In this document: in pieces, positions 1 to 12,868 of the stretch
Layout: every line of letters starts with the position of its first letter
Numbering within the stretch: the first letter of the stretch is position 1
Assembly (NCBI GenBank): GCA_010279815.1
Contig: QEOQ01000486.1
Coordinates: forward strand, 960,935 to 1,024,934
Reading direction: 5' to 3'
DNA from: Brachionus plicatilis
Lineage: Eukaryota; Rotifera; Eurotatoria; Ploima; Brachionidae
Length of the DNA stretch: 64,000 bases
Notes under the pieces: generated by a model
Database searches by the model: none
Told to the model about the DNA's origin: nothing
Seen by the model: only the letters and a program-made list of their open reading frames with translations
Position numbers and translations under genes: made by a program

Positions 1-858
1 ACTTGATGTGATATGTCAAGTAATTGCTTTGGAAAAAATTTATTTTTTCTCTAAAAACTTCAATTTTCCATAATACTTTATAATTAAGTAAAAAAAATAA
101 AATTTTTGATTGAATTTTTAGAATAAAAAATTATCCAAAGCTGATTCAATCAATTATTCTTTTGAAGATGTTGAATTTTAAAACTTTTTGTTTTGATTTC
201 TCATTAAAACTTTGATTTTTAAAAAAGGTAAAAAAATTAAAGTAATAAGAAAACTTGAAAATTGTGAGCATGAACACGAACATGAAATTTACAAAAATTT
301 TAAAAAATCAACATTTTTGAAGTCAATTAAAAAAAGTTTTTTTAAAAAATTATTAATTTAAATAGAGCATTTTTTTGTACTTTAGATCACTGAATAATTT
401 GTTTATTTTTTGTCAAAAAGTTCTCTACCTTTGCATTTTTTCCACTTCATCTTCTAAACAAATATCGCAGATCAAGTCATTATCTACTTTCACGAGAACC
501 AAATTTAGTGTTTATTTCATTGCAAAAATTTTTCATAAATTTTAAATCACAAAAAATTAGCTCACGAAATTGATGAGCTGAGTTCACGAAATAAGAAAAA
601 TTAGTCAACTAAACGTATTTACATGAGCTTAGCTCACATATCAAAGAAGGTCCAAAATTAATCCCAAAAATAAAACCTCAAAATTCTGCAATAATAAAAA
701 TTAATTTAAATTATTGTAATATTGCGTTAACTCGCGTAAAACTACCATTGACCAATGAGTCAATTTTTTAAAAAATTCATAATAATTAAAAAAAATCCAA
801 ATTTTTAGACTCAAACAGTTTTTTCTTGTTAAGAGTAAAAAAAACTAAGAATTTTTAG
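1..858. other. AT-rich non-coding flank or intron upstream of the phosphatase exons
   Basis: No exon with a recognisable domain was found here on either strand. Because the first phosphatase exon seen (from 859) starts at a splice acceptor and carries no signal peptide, this stretch is probably intron of that gene, with its 5' exons lying before the window. Confidence 0.5.
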
Positions 859-3800
859 GGACATAAAAAACTTGCTTAAATTTAAATTTCCAAAGTTAAT
901 TGATTTCTTTCAAGTTCCATCAGCTTTAAAAGATGAAAACCAGACTGAAGTATATGAATTGACTCAAAATTCATCTGCTGAGCTTGATTGTGTTTCTGTT
1001 GGTTATCCGATTGCCAATATTGATTGGAAATTCGACTCTTTCAATGTAGATTTAAATCCAAGTAAAGTTTTTAATTCATCATGGAATCAGACATCTATTC
1101 TTGTTTTGGAAAATTTGAGCAAAAACGACCAAGGAAATTATTCATGTGGTTTTGTGAGCGATGATGTTGAGCACAAAAAATATTTTCGAATAATTTTTCA
1201 AAGTTTGCATTATTATTTTTTAAATTAAAACTAAATTGAAAAAATTATTCAAGGCAAACCAAAAAGTCCAATTTTAGTCTCAGCAGAAGAAATGGAAGGA
1301 GACTTGATAAAACTAATATGGTACATTGAAGACATCGGCAATTGCGCTCTTGTCAGCGCGGTACTGGAATGGGCGGATAGTTTTGAAACTTCATCTTTCA
1401 ACAGTCTGAGCTGTAAGATTTTATTTAATCAATACTTTTAGGAAACTTTTCAAATTTCCGAACTTATTTTGCCAAATAATTGCTATTGGCAACAAGGACT
1501 TTTCGGCAAATTCTATTAAAAATAATATAAGTTTACAGAAAGGTGTTTTTAATTTTCTTTAAGTGAACGGATGTAAACAAATAACTCTATTTAAAATCTA
1601 ATATCGACTTTTTTTTATTAAAAACACTTTGGTTTATCTAAGTTAGTTTCTTTAAATAGCAAATGAGTTTGGATAAGAGCATTTTTTTACTAAAGTGAGA
1701 ATTTTTTTTATTATAATTATAATTTTGAGCGTTTTGTTTAAATTAATTTCAAAGTTAATCCATTAGAATTAATGAATTTTTAGAAAATAATTTTCTTATC
1801 AATGTAAAATGCTTATTTATTTAATTGTTTATCTTGAGGGCATTTTATTAGAAAATTTTTTCAAAAATTTTAGCCAACAAAAAATTTTTAGAATTAAATC
1901 CTTGATTGTCTGTCATTTATTTATTATTTTTTTTTACAATTATTTAATCAAATTTAGCTAAAAAACCGATACTCAAAAAAAGTAATTTTTAAAAATTTTA
2001 TTGTTATTCTTAGTTTTTAAATTATTTCCAAAATAAAAATTATTTCAATTTGAAAGAAGTAAATATGATCTATCAATAGTTAGTTATAATTATTCTCTGA
2101 AATAATGTGTTTTTTTAAATAATATTTTTGTTGTTTTAATTAATAAATTTAAGCTAATTAATTTAAAACTTTTTCTCCTTAATTCAAAAATTCTGACTTG
2201 TTCGATATTGCAGCTTCAGAACTTTTTTGAAAAATTTTGGTCATGCAAAAGATACCAGCTCGTCCTTAAATTTTTTTTAAACTAAACGAACTTTAAGTAT
2301 TGGATCCGCAAGTTTTTTTTAAGTTTGATGCAACATTCAAGCTTTTGCCAAAAATTAAAAAATTATTCAATTTTCATCGCTTGATCAAATGCATTATTCA
2401 TAAAAAAATGTTTCTTTTTTCACACAAATCTTTAGCTTTAAATTAGTGAAAAAAAAATTAATTTTAATGCGGAACTAAGGCTTGAAAGATATTGGTGAAG
2501 CATGCGGTATAAGTTTTGAATGTTTTAACGTGGGCGAAATTGTGTCTGTTGCATCCCTCGAAGCTTTCGATTTGTGACGCTGCAAAATCCTACATGGTAT
2601 ATAAAAGGAAATTTAATTTATATTAATTTTTTTATGCTAAAAATATTGTAAGTTAAAAAATGAACAAAAAAATTAATTTGATATATTTATTTAGAATTCC
2701 TTACAATAAGACATAATTGAATAAATTGACACCTACAGCATGGATCAAATTATTATTGTTACTTTCTAATTTTTAAATAAAGATTCTGCTTAGTTTCAAA
2801 ATTTGACAATTAATTTTGTATTCTCAAACGCAGGTAAATGAGTATTTTAATTAAAAGTAGTCGTGGTTCTATTTTTTTTGATAGAAAAAAATTTATTGTC
2901 AAATATTTTAGGAAAATTATTTATAAAGAAAAAAAACAGTTTAAAAATAAATCTAGATAAAAAGAAGGAAATCAATAGATTAAATCCGAAACCGAAATTT
3001 TGAAGAGGCGTTCTAATTTTAGCAGATTTAAGTTCTTAACAATCGGTAACAAATAGCTTGCAAAATGTTTTAGTGGAATAGAGAATTCAAGAATTTAATA
3101 TCTGAAATTGAGCTTTAACTAAATTGGTAACATAAGGTAATATGTATATTTTTTAAATATAATTTTTTTAATACCTAGAAAGTTAATTTTGTTATTTTTG
3201 TTAATTTAATAATTAATTAATAAAATAGTCTATTCATAGATCGGAAATATTTGTTTTTTTAGCGCCGCACTAAAAGCCGAATAACTATGTTCAAAAAAAT
3301 TAAATTTTCATGGTTCAATGTGGTAAAGATGAATATATGATCCAAGAGGCCAACTAAATGCCGAAATTTTCAATTTTAATTTTATAAAAATTGGAACAGA
3401 ATATTTTTTTTTAGGCACCAAAACTAACTTCTTGGCTTTTAATGTGGTGTTAAAAACAATTATTTACGGTAATTCAAAAATTTTGTTTTATTTGAGTTTA
3501 GAAGAAAATTCACCAGTGATGTATAAATGTATTTTTTTGTCTATAATAATACCAACATGCCTAGAAAATATCGAAAATAAAACTTACAGAAAAATTCTAT
3601 TAGTTTTAACTAAACCCTACTAATGGAAAAAGGAAAGGAAAAGGAAAAAAGTGGGAAAAATATACCATAAATTGACATCCATCGTTGAGGGATTTTGGAT
3701 CGACTTTTATTTGCCTTTTGATCTTTTAAATCGGCTCGAGTCCTTAATTGACGAAATCGTAAAATCTAAAAACATTTAAAGTCTTAATTAATAATTAATG

Positions 3801-6800
3801 AAATTAAAGAAGGAAAAAATATTAGCATCTAAATTAAAATTAAAACTATCGGATAATACTCTTCTTTTGTCAAGCAACTTTTTTTTTTTCTTTAATTCTT
3901 ACTCTATTTTATTTTTTTATATCGTCTACAAATTCAAATAAAAAGTTCATTGAAAAGATAAATAAATTAAATTAAATAAATAGAAGAAAAAAATTAATAA
4001 ATTTCCTTTTATTTGAGTCATTCTTTTAGAGTTAAAAATTTTCGATTAGAAGAAACCATTTGATGACCGAACTTTCCTTTATTTGAATAAATACGGTAAT
4101 AAATTTTTTTGTTAGACTAATATTTATTAACAATTAAATTTTCAATCGATGCAAAAATATTCTTATTATAAATTTGAGTATAAAAAGTTTATTAATGCCC
4201 CTTTTATGGTGAAGACGATGCTGGCGATGGCACAAATTTATTAAGTTTAAATTCATTTAATTTTGGTTTCGCTTCTAACGTATCACACAATAATTAATAG
4301 TCCTTCTTTCTCTTAAAATTTTATTCATTATTTAAAATTTAATTTCTAATGTGACTTATTATTTTTTGAAAAAAAAATAATTCTATTAGAATATTTGTCA
4401 ATTAATCAAATAAGTGAGACTAAATTAGAAAAATCTGACAATATATAATACTTCTATCTTAGCTGATAGTAGGGAAGACGGTCATCTTCTTTTTCACTAC
4501 TTTTTTGCCTCCGATCTGACACAGAGGTTCCTGAATCGAGTTGATCTTGTACACCCCAATTGTGGTGAATTTGTAGTGGTAAAGGCGAACCTATAAAAGT
4601 CTTTTTTATTTAGAAAACATTATATTGTATTTTTAAAAATGATAAATAGAAAAAAAATTAATTGTTGGATAACAAATAATGTTTTTTTTTAACTATTAAG
4701 AAAGCGGTTTCAAAAAATTGAAATTAAATATTTTATAAATAAAAATTAGTCAAGAAAAAAGATCTTGAAATGCTAGATATTTGTCTAAGAAATAATTTCC
4801 AAGAATTTTTATGATATCTGTTCTTATCAATAAAACTTATTATTTAATTTGTCATTTATCAAAGCTTTTAGCTATTTAAATCAGAGTGGGTCCGTATATT
4901 TGTTCGTGAAGAAAATCAATCTGGTTAAGATCAAAGAGAATTTTCAAGAATTGCCAAGAGATGATAAAAAGCTTAATTTAAAAAATAAATTCTTTAATAA
5001 TTCAAAAAATTCTCTGTTTTTTCAATCAATTTCTAATTATTTGATTTAAAGATTTGTTCTGTCAAAATCAAGAATCAATGTTATTAAAATCAATCTTTCA
5101 AAATCTGAAAAAATGTTTTTTAATTAATAAAATTCTGTTTGTCAGATTTTTATTCATTTTTTATTTAGATCATTCAATCCTACGAGAGCCATCTCCTTCA
5201 TCTTGAGGGTAAAATTGAGCTCTTTTTTCAAAATATTTTAAACATTAATTTGAGCCTTAATTATGCGCATAATGCTCAGCATCAAGGTAAATGTGCATGT
5301 TTCTGGTAAAAAAAGCAAGTTGATTTTTATGTCTTTAAACTCTGAAGAGGAATTAATTGAATATAATTAAGCGCTCGAATCCAAATTTCTTGGTAAAATT
5401 GACACATCTCTTGAGAGAATGAATTAATATTTATTTTTGAAAATACTTAAAACGATAATGAAAAATTGTTTATCAGATACTTTGTTCAATACAGCACGCA
5501 AATACTTAAGTTCAATATGAATTTAAATATTATAAAATATCAGTTCTTAAAATTGCTAATTTTTTCAATTTATATTTGTTGAAAAAATAGTGTAATACTT
5601 TATTACCAAGTCTTCAAAATTAAAGGTTTCAAAATTAAAAATTTTCTGTTTTTGTCCCAAGTTCCTAGTGATTAAAAAGCTAGCTTTTTTTGATTAAAGA
5701 CCAATAATTAAGGCCCGGTGTCGAAAACATAAATTCTCAAGACTAGAAATTAATTTTCATTTAATTTATAAAATATTAATGGCTCAAAAGTATTTGTTTG
5801 TTATATGTACTTATTTAATCGATTAGCTTTAGATATTTTTCTGGGAATTGGGGAATTTTTTTCTATAATTCTTTATTGTTGACAAGAATTTTTTTTTTGA
5901 TTTTTTTAGTTCTTTGATTTCTATAATTATTTTAATTTAATTAATTAATTTTTTTCTCTTAGAAAATTTTAAATTATTCTTCGATTAGTCAAATTCAATT
6001 TAGTCTTTTTTTTTTTTTAATTCAGACTAAAAACCCTAGGCTCATTCAAAATTTCCTCAATATTGATTAATTTTTATTGCATTTTAAACTTTATTTAACA
6101 AGCGTAAATCCAAACATTTTTCATAAGACTTGTCAATCTTATAATTATCTCTTTTTTTGCGAAAAAGTGCTCTTGAACAACTTAGACATAAAAAAGCTAT
6201 TTCCCTAATAAAAAATTAAAAAGGAACTCATTTTTTTAATTATTTGAAAACAAATATCAAACTCGGAAAACTCAGCAATTTCAGTGCTCTACACCTAGAT
6301 CAAATGGTTAGCACTAAAAGCTTTTAAGCATCATTTTAACCAGAAAAATAGCTTTATTTAAATCATAGCTCTTATGTTTTGCACTTCCGAATAATTTAAT
6401 TATTTGTTTCTGGTTTTAAGTAGGAAAACTTAATATCTCCTAAATGCCATCAGGTAATCTAAAGCTATAAATTCTTAAGCTTGTTAAGAAGTTTGCATGC
6501 GAAATTTCTTAAGTATCTGTCTGAATTGGTTAAATTTATTTGACAAGTAGTGACAGGCATAGGATGGTGGTGCACTCGAGAGCGCTTATCTTGTTACAGT
6601 TTTCATGGCTTGGTATGAAATCTCTTTTCATTACGCTAATTCAAAATAAATATTTATCAACAATGGATTTTATTTTGTCAAAATTTATATTAAATTTTTA
6701 AAATAAATATTTTTCTTTGGCAAATCTAAAATTGTGTGTCTATTGGTGATTTTGTGCATCATTCAATTCGCTTAAGCTCCTTAATTTGATCGACTAAGTT

Positions 6801-9800
6801 TTAATATGGACTGAGAAATTTAATATTATTAATTATTTCAAAACCAGTGGACAATATTGTCCCTTTCATTATTTTCCCTAATTTTTGATGATATTATGCT
6901 AATAAAGAATTATGAAAAAACTGGTTATTTAAATAAATAATTAAAAGCAGAATTTTGACATTGTTTTTCAAGAAATTTTTTTGTGCCTAAAATTTTTCAG
7001 CTAAAAAAAATTTGACTGAAATTAAAATTATTTTTAATTTTAGTTAAATTTTCGCAATCTTTGAAACAAGAGAAAAAGCATTACGAGATCAAATTGAAGT
7101 TGACAATTCCAAAGAACAATTTAATTCGTTTGGCAGTGGAAAATTCAATAGGACGAAGTGAACCAAGTGATGCAAAATATTTGTCCATAAAGCCAACTAA
7201 CAGTTCTCAGCCTGAACAAATTAAATTAAACACCATTTTAGCTCTGATAGTAGTTCTAATAGTTGTTTTTCTAATTGTTAGTTTATTTATTGCCATTTTG
7301 TTCAAACTGCGCCGTGATTTTAACAAAAAAAGCCAGCTCAATCACGAAAGCCAATGTAAACTAAATGACACTATCGAGAGCCGATCTGTACACCAAATTG
7401 AAATTGTTTCTACCAACTTAAATACAGGTGCCACGCACTTACCATTTATGGATAATTTAGTATCGAAAATGAGTGATAAGCGAATTAGAACTGGCTTAAA
7501 CTCGCCCAGGAGCCATTCGGGACCCAATTTCGGAATTTTTTCTAGAATAACAAGCCTGAAGCGTAAAGATACCAAGCAGGCTAAAAAACAGCAATGTTTG
7601 GACTCAACAATCAGTGACATCAATTTGATAGATAAACATATTAATTTGCCGATTACCTTAAAAAATTTGACCAGTCAACTGGAATTGATGAGTGACAATT
7701 TTGCAAAGACATATACCAAAGAATCTTTGTTCAAAAGATTTACCGAAGATTTGGAGTCGCTAGACAAAGACATGCATTTTGAGTTTTGTGTAAATAATTT
7801 AATATCTGGCAAGTTGAAATTGAAAAAAATTTCTTCATTAAATAATTTAATTCATTATTTAATTTTGTTTTTTTAATTCATAATTAATTTGCAAATTTTA
7901 AAGGAAATTCGCGGAATTTAAATTTTGCAGTAAAAAAAATAAAAGAGTTTTTTAATGAATCATTAAAAATTGATCTTGGACAAAATTTTTATCAAAAAAA
8001 CTTTTTTTGTTAAAAAACAAAAGTTGTGTTGTTTTAATTTTTGAGTCTTGATGATTTTTTAATCAAGGTATATGAATTAGGTTTTTTACAAAAATGAAGA
8101 TTATCTTATAATAAAACAATTGTTTTTAAATTTTTATTAGACTAAATAGTCAACTAAATATCGAAAAAGTTGTTTTAATATAAATTAATCAGCACCAAGC
8201 TTGTGACCATGGAACTTTTTAATACTTCACGAAGACAGATAAAATTTTTTAAGATTCAACCATATAATTGTGAAAAAAATTTTCGTTTTTTGTGCAATCT
8301 GCAATTTTTCTGGAATCATCTATTAAGCTATCCAAGTCTTGGATAATATTAAATTAATTTTTAATAATTGTATTTCTTTAGTATTTTATTCTTTATTTTT
8401 ATTTTCTAGAAATATTATTCTGCTCATGGGGCTTTAAATATAACTAGAATAAATAAATAAATTAAGAAATCAGACCATGTTAAAAATTAAGAGTTAAAAA
8501 TTCTAAGTCATGACTTGGAGTAAAAACTATGAATTTTATTTTTAATAAAAGAATAATGATTAATAATCTTTTTATGGAAATTCGTCACATCAAAAGCTCC
8601 ATTAGAATAAAAAAAGTACAAATAAAATGTAAAAGAGAATTCAATATAAGATATAAGATAAATTGATATAGCGAGTAAAAGGTGCTAGATGTTAATATTT
8701 TGCACTGTTCAGGAAAACAATAGGAAATAAATCTTGATACTAAACCTGCTTTGTATTCTTTATTAGTCTTAAAAAGGAAAGAATTATTCAAAATAGATCC
8801 AACTAAAGATTTATAAAGGTTTCCTTAATAGTTGATTTAGATCCCCTTTTGTTGTTTGACAGTATCTTTATTTAAAGCCTTGAATTTTTTGTGAAACTCC
8901 GTTTTTTAATTTCGTCTTTCATTTTCTGTGAAAAAAAAATTTAAAATTTCAATTTGCCAATATATATTTTATTATCTATAATTTTGTTTAAAGGAAATAA
9001 AGAATCCAATAAATAAATCTTTTCATGATTCTTTAAAAATTCAAAATGAACGAAAATCAAGATACAAGCATGTTTATCCTTGTGAGTTGATTTAAAATTC
9101 CTGATTAAGAAAAAATTCAATTACTTTTTGCCAAAAGATGATGACAATCGAGTGAAGCTTAGTTTGGTTTCTGGAAGACCAGATTCGGATTTTATAAACG
9201 CCAGCTACATTGAAGGACACAGTCAATCGAAACGCTTCATTGCTGCCCAAGGTCCAACCAAGGACACAACGGAGGATTTTTTGCGTATGGCTGTCGAAAA
9301 AAATGTTAAAATTATTGTTATGCTTACAAAAATATATGAGGGGGACCCTCCGATTGTAGAAAACTTAAACTTTAAATTTTTTTTTATTATCTTTTAATTT
9401 TAAGCTAAAATGCTGGCCTTATTGGAATGACAAAAATTTGATTAAATTTGGTTTGAGCTCGTGTGAAGTTAAATCAATTGAGAACAAACTTTTTTATGAA
9501 AAGCGAAAATTAAAAATTAAATACAAAGTTAGATTTTTTTTATTAAATTTTTTTCAAATCAAAATTATTTTGAAATTTTTAAAGGACTTACATTGTCTAG
9601 TAGATCATTATTATTACAAAGAATGGCCGGACAGATCAAGTCCTTTAGAATCACAATCAATAATTGAGTTAATAGATAGTCTGGTAAGAAATTTGGAGTC
9701 TAATCCAATTTTAGTTCACTGCAGGTATTGTAGTAAGATAAATGAATTAAAAGAAAAAAAAATTAATTTTAAACTTTATTCCAAAGCGCTGGTATTGGTC

Positions 9801-10788
9801 GGACTGGAACCTTTGTTGCTTTGTTTAACCTTATGGACATGATGAAAGACAGCAACACTGTTAGTCCCAATAAGATAGTGTATGAAATGCGTCGCCAAAG
9901 GGCATATTCTGTCCAAAATTGGGTAAGAAATTAATTTTAAATTTAATCAAGCTTTTAATCTATTTTTTAAAGGAACAATATAAATTTATACACCAAGCCT
10001 TGTTAGAATGGTTCATATTTTCAAATAGTTCTTTAAATGCTGCTGAGAAAGATAGTGTCAAATCGATATTGTCTAATAAAAATGGTTTAGAAAATGAGTT
10101 TTTAGAAATTTTGAATCTTAAAGACTCGTTTAAAATAAAAACTTATTCGTTTATGAACATTATTAAATGTTCTTCCATCCATGAACTGATACGAAGAGAC
10201 ATTGAATATAATCCATCCAATTTTAAAGAAAATATAGATAATTTTAAATTGTTAGATATTTTGTTGTTGAAAGTATGGTTTAAAAAAATATTTAAAAAAT
10301 TTTTTTTTTCAAATTATTTTCAATTTATTTTAGACTCCGCCATTCAATATAAATTTTGTTCTCTCATCTGAACCATCAAGCAAAAATATTAATTTGTATC
10401 TTACGGCAATTTTTAGATTAAAACCAGAGATTATTGTGTCAATTAGTCCAAAAGTAATATTGAATAGACAATTGTTTTATTTTAAATTAAATTTTTGTTT
10501 TTAGGAAAATTCTTATTTTTCTGTTTTAAATGAGACCAGTATTGACAAAAGTTTAGTTTGTGGAATTGTTGTACTGTGTCAAGAAGTCAAGTCAAACGAA
10601 TTTTTTAAAGAATTTGAACTTGAGTTAATTGATACAAAAGTATTTATTTTTTTATTTGTATGTTTGATCTTATTTCACATAATAATTTTTATTAAAAGTT
10701 TTAATCTATCTTTATCTTTTTTTAGAAAAATAAACTTAATTCAATTAAGTTTATTTTTCTAAAAAATTGGTGTTATCCGAGTGTGTAA
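859..10788 (+). CDS. Receptor-type protein tyrosine phosphatase, 5'-partial, with truncated second phosphatase domain
   Basis: Twelve exons join in frame with GT..AG borders: 859-1202, 1254-1412, 7044-7789, 8994-9081, 9138-9355, 9405-9527, 9585-9724, 9787-9922, 9973-10272, 10334-10453, 10505-10639, 10726-10788 (about 855 residues). Order: an Ig domain (Cys, then WKF, then DQGNYSC), an FN3 module split by a 5.6 kb intron, one membrane helix (from ILALIVVLIVVFLIV, near 7240), a cytoplasmic linker, then D1. D1 has KSRYKHVYPYD, DFINASYIEG, KCWPYW, WPD, the P-loop HCSAGIGRTG (codons split by the 9725-9786 intron) and the Q-loop RAYSVQNWEQYKFIH, so it should dephosphorylate phosphotyrosine at the membrane. 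The usual HGV after WPD is RSS. Downstream exons resemble a decayed D2 (KPEIIVSIS for the VIVMLT strand) ending at IKFIFLKNWCYPSV-stop, where a WPD loop would be. Signal peptide and start are not seen. The D1 call is firm; the D2 relation is by alignment by eye. Confidence 0.9.
1413..7043. other. 5.6 kb intron of the phosphatase gene with scattered coding-like islands
   Basis: The flanking exons leave phase 1 and phase 2 and join to complete an FN3 domain, so this is one intron. It is mostly AT-rich. Local G+C-richer islands stand out at about 2480-2575, 4200-4235, 4454-4590 and 5169-5310. Only 4454-4590 (minus strand) has a splice acceptor, a long clean frame and protein-like composition. 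The interval 7790-8993 is a second large intron of the same gene, in which I see nothing. Confidence 0.6.
4454..4590 (-). CDS. Candidate terminal exon of an unidentified gene nested in the phosphatase intron
   Basis: On the minus strand a good acceptor (TTTTATAG, ending at 4591) is followed by two phase bases and 44 clean codons ending in a stop at 4454-4456. The peptide begins SPLPLQIHHNWGVQDQLD and ends in KEDDRLPYYQLR. It is hydrophilic, acidic to mixed, and much richer in G+C than its surroundings. I do not recognise the family. Upstream exons would lie at higher coordinates; none is convincing. It could be the last exon of a gene nested in antisense, or a pseudogene remnant. Confidence 0.35.
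10718..10766. repeat. Perfect inverted repeat, 24-base arms with one-base spacer
   Basis: Arms 10718-10741 and 10743-10766 are exact reverse complements around a single C at 10742. The palindrome covers the acceptor and most of the last coding exon (10726-10788) of the phosphatase gene, so that exon's sequence is largely dictated by the hairpin. Confidence 0.9.
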
Positions 10789-12129
10789 ATTGAAAAATAA
10801 CATTTTTTGATCAAGAATATTTTATTAATTTATCTTTTTATAAATATTATATGTATTTTATAAAGAGTTGGTCAAAAGTCAAAGTGAGGTTTGGGCTTTG
10901 ATTTGGGATATTTTTTTAAAGTTTTTTGGTTTCTTTTTGTAAAAGAAATTGACTGAGTTCGATTTAAATTATGTTCGTTGCGATGAACTATCAGAAGATA
11001 GAAAGAAAAAACATAGAAGACAAAAAAGATAGAACCAATTTAAATATAGAAATTTAAGTTGATAGAATTTTTTTTGAGTGTTTTATTCAGCAATTATAAC
11101 AATGTGTCAAAATTTATATTCTAGAACTAATTTAAGCTATTAATATTTTTTTAAATATGGACAATTCTGATAAGATTTGATAAAATTTGATACGTGAAAA
11201 AAAGCTCAAAAAAAAGATTGATGAATGCAATGTATTAAATTTGGATTTGTTTTTAAATGATATCATTGATTTATTGGAAGATAAAGTAAAATAATAATTA
11301 TTCAATAAAAAAAAAAACATTCTAATCAATTAATTTAATTCTTTTTTTTTTATTTTATATTAATTAATAGTCTATATTTTTTTTCTATAATAATTCGATT
11401 CTTTATTTAATCAAATCAAAATTTTCTTTATTTTTTTTCGGGTTATATTTAATCGATTTCTATAATTACTGAACATATCTCCTAAAAAATATTATCGTTT
11501 AAATACACAAAAAGTAGTCTCTAAGATTACTGGAATTGTCTCTATAAATTATTATTTTTATAACTAAAATTAATAAAAGTATAAAAATTTTTTTTTAAAT
11601 ATTTTATTGAAAATTTATTGAAATTTTTAGAAGGAAAAAATGAAAAATTGAAATATGAAAATGCAAATTATCAAAATTTAAGAAAATTAAAGAATAATTA
11701 TGAAAATTTAAGTAAATATATTAAGGAAAATAGTTTAGTAATTGACCATTTTTAAATGTATCAGCATATATCCATTTTTTTTTTTAAATAAATGATAGAT
11801 CATTAATTAAGCATATAAAAAAATAATTCAAGAGACAAAATAATAAAAAACAAATATATTTTTAGGAGATAGGTTCAGTAATTATAGAGATCGATTAAAA
11901 ATAACCCTTTTTTCCTATCATTTGACACTCGTATAAATAAAATTCAATCTTTTGAACAATGACAGTTCATTCCGCTTAAAACAAGTTTTTTTTTTAATAT
12001 TTTTCTTTGTGAAATTCTTGTCTCTAACCAAACCTAAATCTCCAATTATAAAGTCTAAGCCTGACTTTGACTTTTGACTAACTATAATTTTTTATAATTT
12101 CTAAGTTTTTAGCTTAGATTATTCGAATC
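10789..12129. other. Intergenic region with two nested inverted-repeat structures
   Basis: Outer degenerate arms lie at about 10866-10910 and 12050-12095 (both contain TCAAAAGTCAAAGT or its complement, with several mismatches). A much better inner pair lies at 11437-11496 and 11863-11914. Two coding-like stretches (about 11200-11285 and 11630-11756, lysine- and asparagine-rich, the second coiled-coil-like) do not join in a consistent phase, so I do not call a gene. Confidence 0.5.
11437..11914. mobile_element. MITE-like element with about 55-base terminal inverted repeats
   Basis: The left end reads outward-in as GGGTTATATTTAATCGAT followed by CTATAATTACTGAACATATC. The right end is its reverse complement with few differences (GGGTTATTTTTAATCGAT). 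About 480 bases in total. No transposase is recognisable; a coiled-coil-like frame lies inside at about 11630-11756. Superfamily undetermined. Confidence 0.6.
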
Positions 12130-12483
12130 ATGATAATATTGGATTTTTTTAAGAGCAAAAATAAATCCATCAAAATTCGTTACTTCACCACAGAAAAACT
12201 CTGGACAAATGAGAATGTATCTTATATTAATAATAATTCCAGCACCCATATTCCTGATAATCTATTCCAACAAAACGAAACAAAAATAAATGAAATTGAT
12301 ACAGATCAAGAGGAAAATGGCTCAAAAAATTCGGGAATTTTTCCAGTGTCAAATAATGAGTATATCATCAAACTTTTTGACGCCCTTGGGGAATACATGG
12401 GCACCAAGAGTGATTTTTTGACTTCATCTTCCACTGGTTTATCAAAGTCAAAAAATAATATTATTCTTGTACAGGCCCAGTAA
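12130..12483 (+). CDS. Doubtful open reading frame, 117 codons, no known family
   Basis: Begins with a true ATG and is Asn/Ser/Lys-rich; it ends in IILVQAQ-stop. A strong donor (CCA|GTAAGA at 12479/12480) overlaps the stop, so it may instead be an exon of a spliced gene. An in-frame stop lies 15 bases upstream of the ATG, so the frame does not continue upstream. No domain, signal peptide or membrane segment is visible. In DNA this AT-rich a 354-base frame is only mildly unusual, but its base composition is a little richer than the flanks. Confidence 0.3.
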   Translation: MIILDFFKSKNKSIKIRYFTTEKLWTNENVSYINNNSSTHIPDNLFQQNETKINEIDTDQEENGSKNSGIFPVSNNEYIIKLFDALGEYMGTKSDFLTSSSTGLSKSKNNIILVQAQ

Positions 12484-12620
12484 GACATTATATTTTCAAA
12501 CGATTTTTTTTGTTAGCAGTAGAAAAATATCTATTTTTATTCAAAAAAAAATTTACGACCTTTTATATTTAAAAACTGTTTATTTTTTTTACTATTCTCC
12601 AACACTTGATTAACTACAGT

Positions 12621-12782
12621 GTTTTACTTTAAATCGCAGAACTGATAATATTACATCATTTTAATTAAGCTTACATTTTATTACATCCTACTTTTGATGT
12701 AATTTTATGTAATCTCACATTTTTTAATGTAAAATTAAGTAAAATGGTGTAATATTACCCGTTCTGTGGTTTAAAGTAAAAC
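12621..12782. mobile_element. Fold-back MITE, about 160 bases
   Basis: Almost the whole element is one inverted repeat centred near 12701. The left half starts GTTTTACTTTAAA and contains TAATATTACATCATTTTA; the right half ends in the complement (TTTAAAGTAAAAC) with TGGTGTAATATTAC. No coding capacity. Target duplication not clear. Confidence 0.75.
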
Positions 12783-12868
12783 AAAGTATTTCAATGTCTA
12801 GTTTAATTTTTGCTGATTGAATCTAATATGATAAAGTGTGGGTAGAAAATTTAGTACAATTCCTTTTT

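Noticed and set aside
3432..5049. Open frames at 3432-3623 and 4849-5049 (plus) inside the phosphatase intron
   Set aside because: Non-ATG starts, low-complexity Lys/Ile/Phe content, no consensus splice borders.
7342..7623. Minus-strand 93-codon frame over the phosphatase membrane exon
   Set aside because: Antisense shadow of an exon whose phase and domain content are confirmed on the plus strand.
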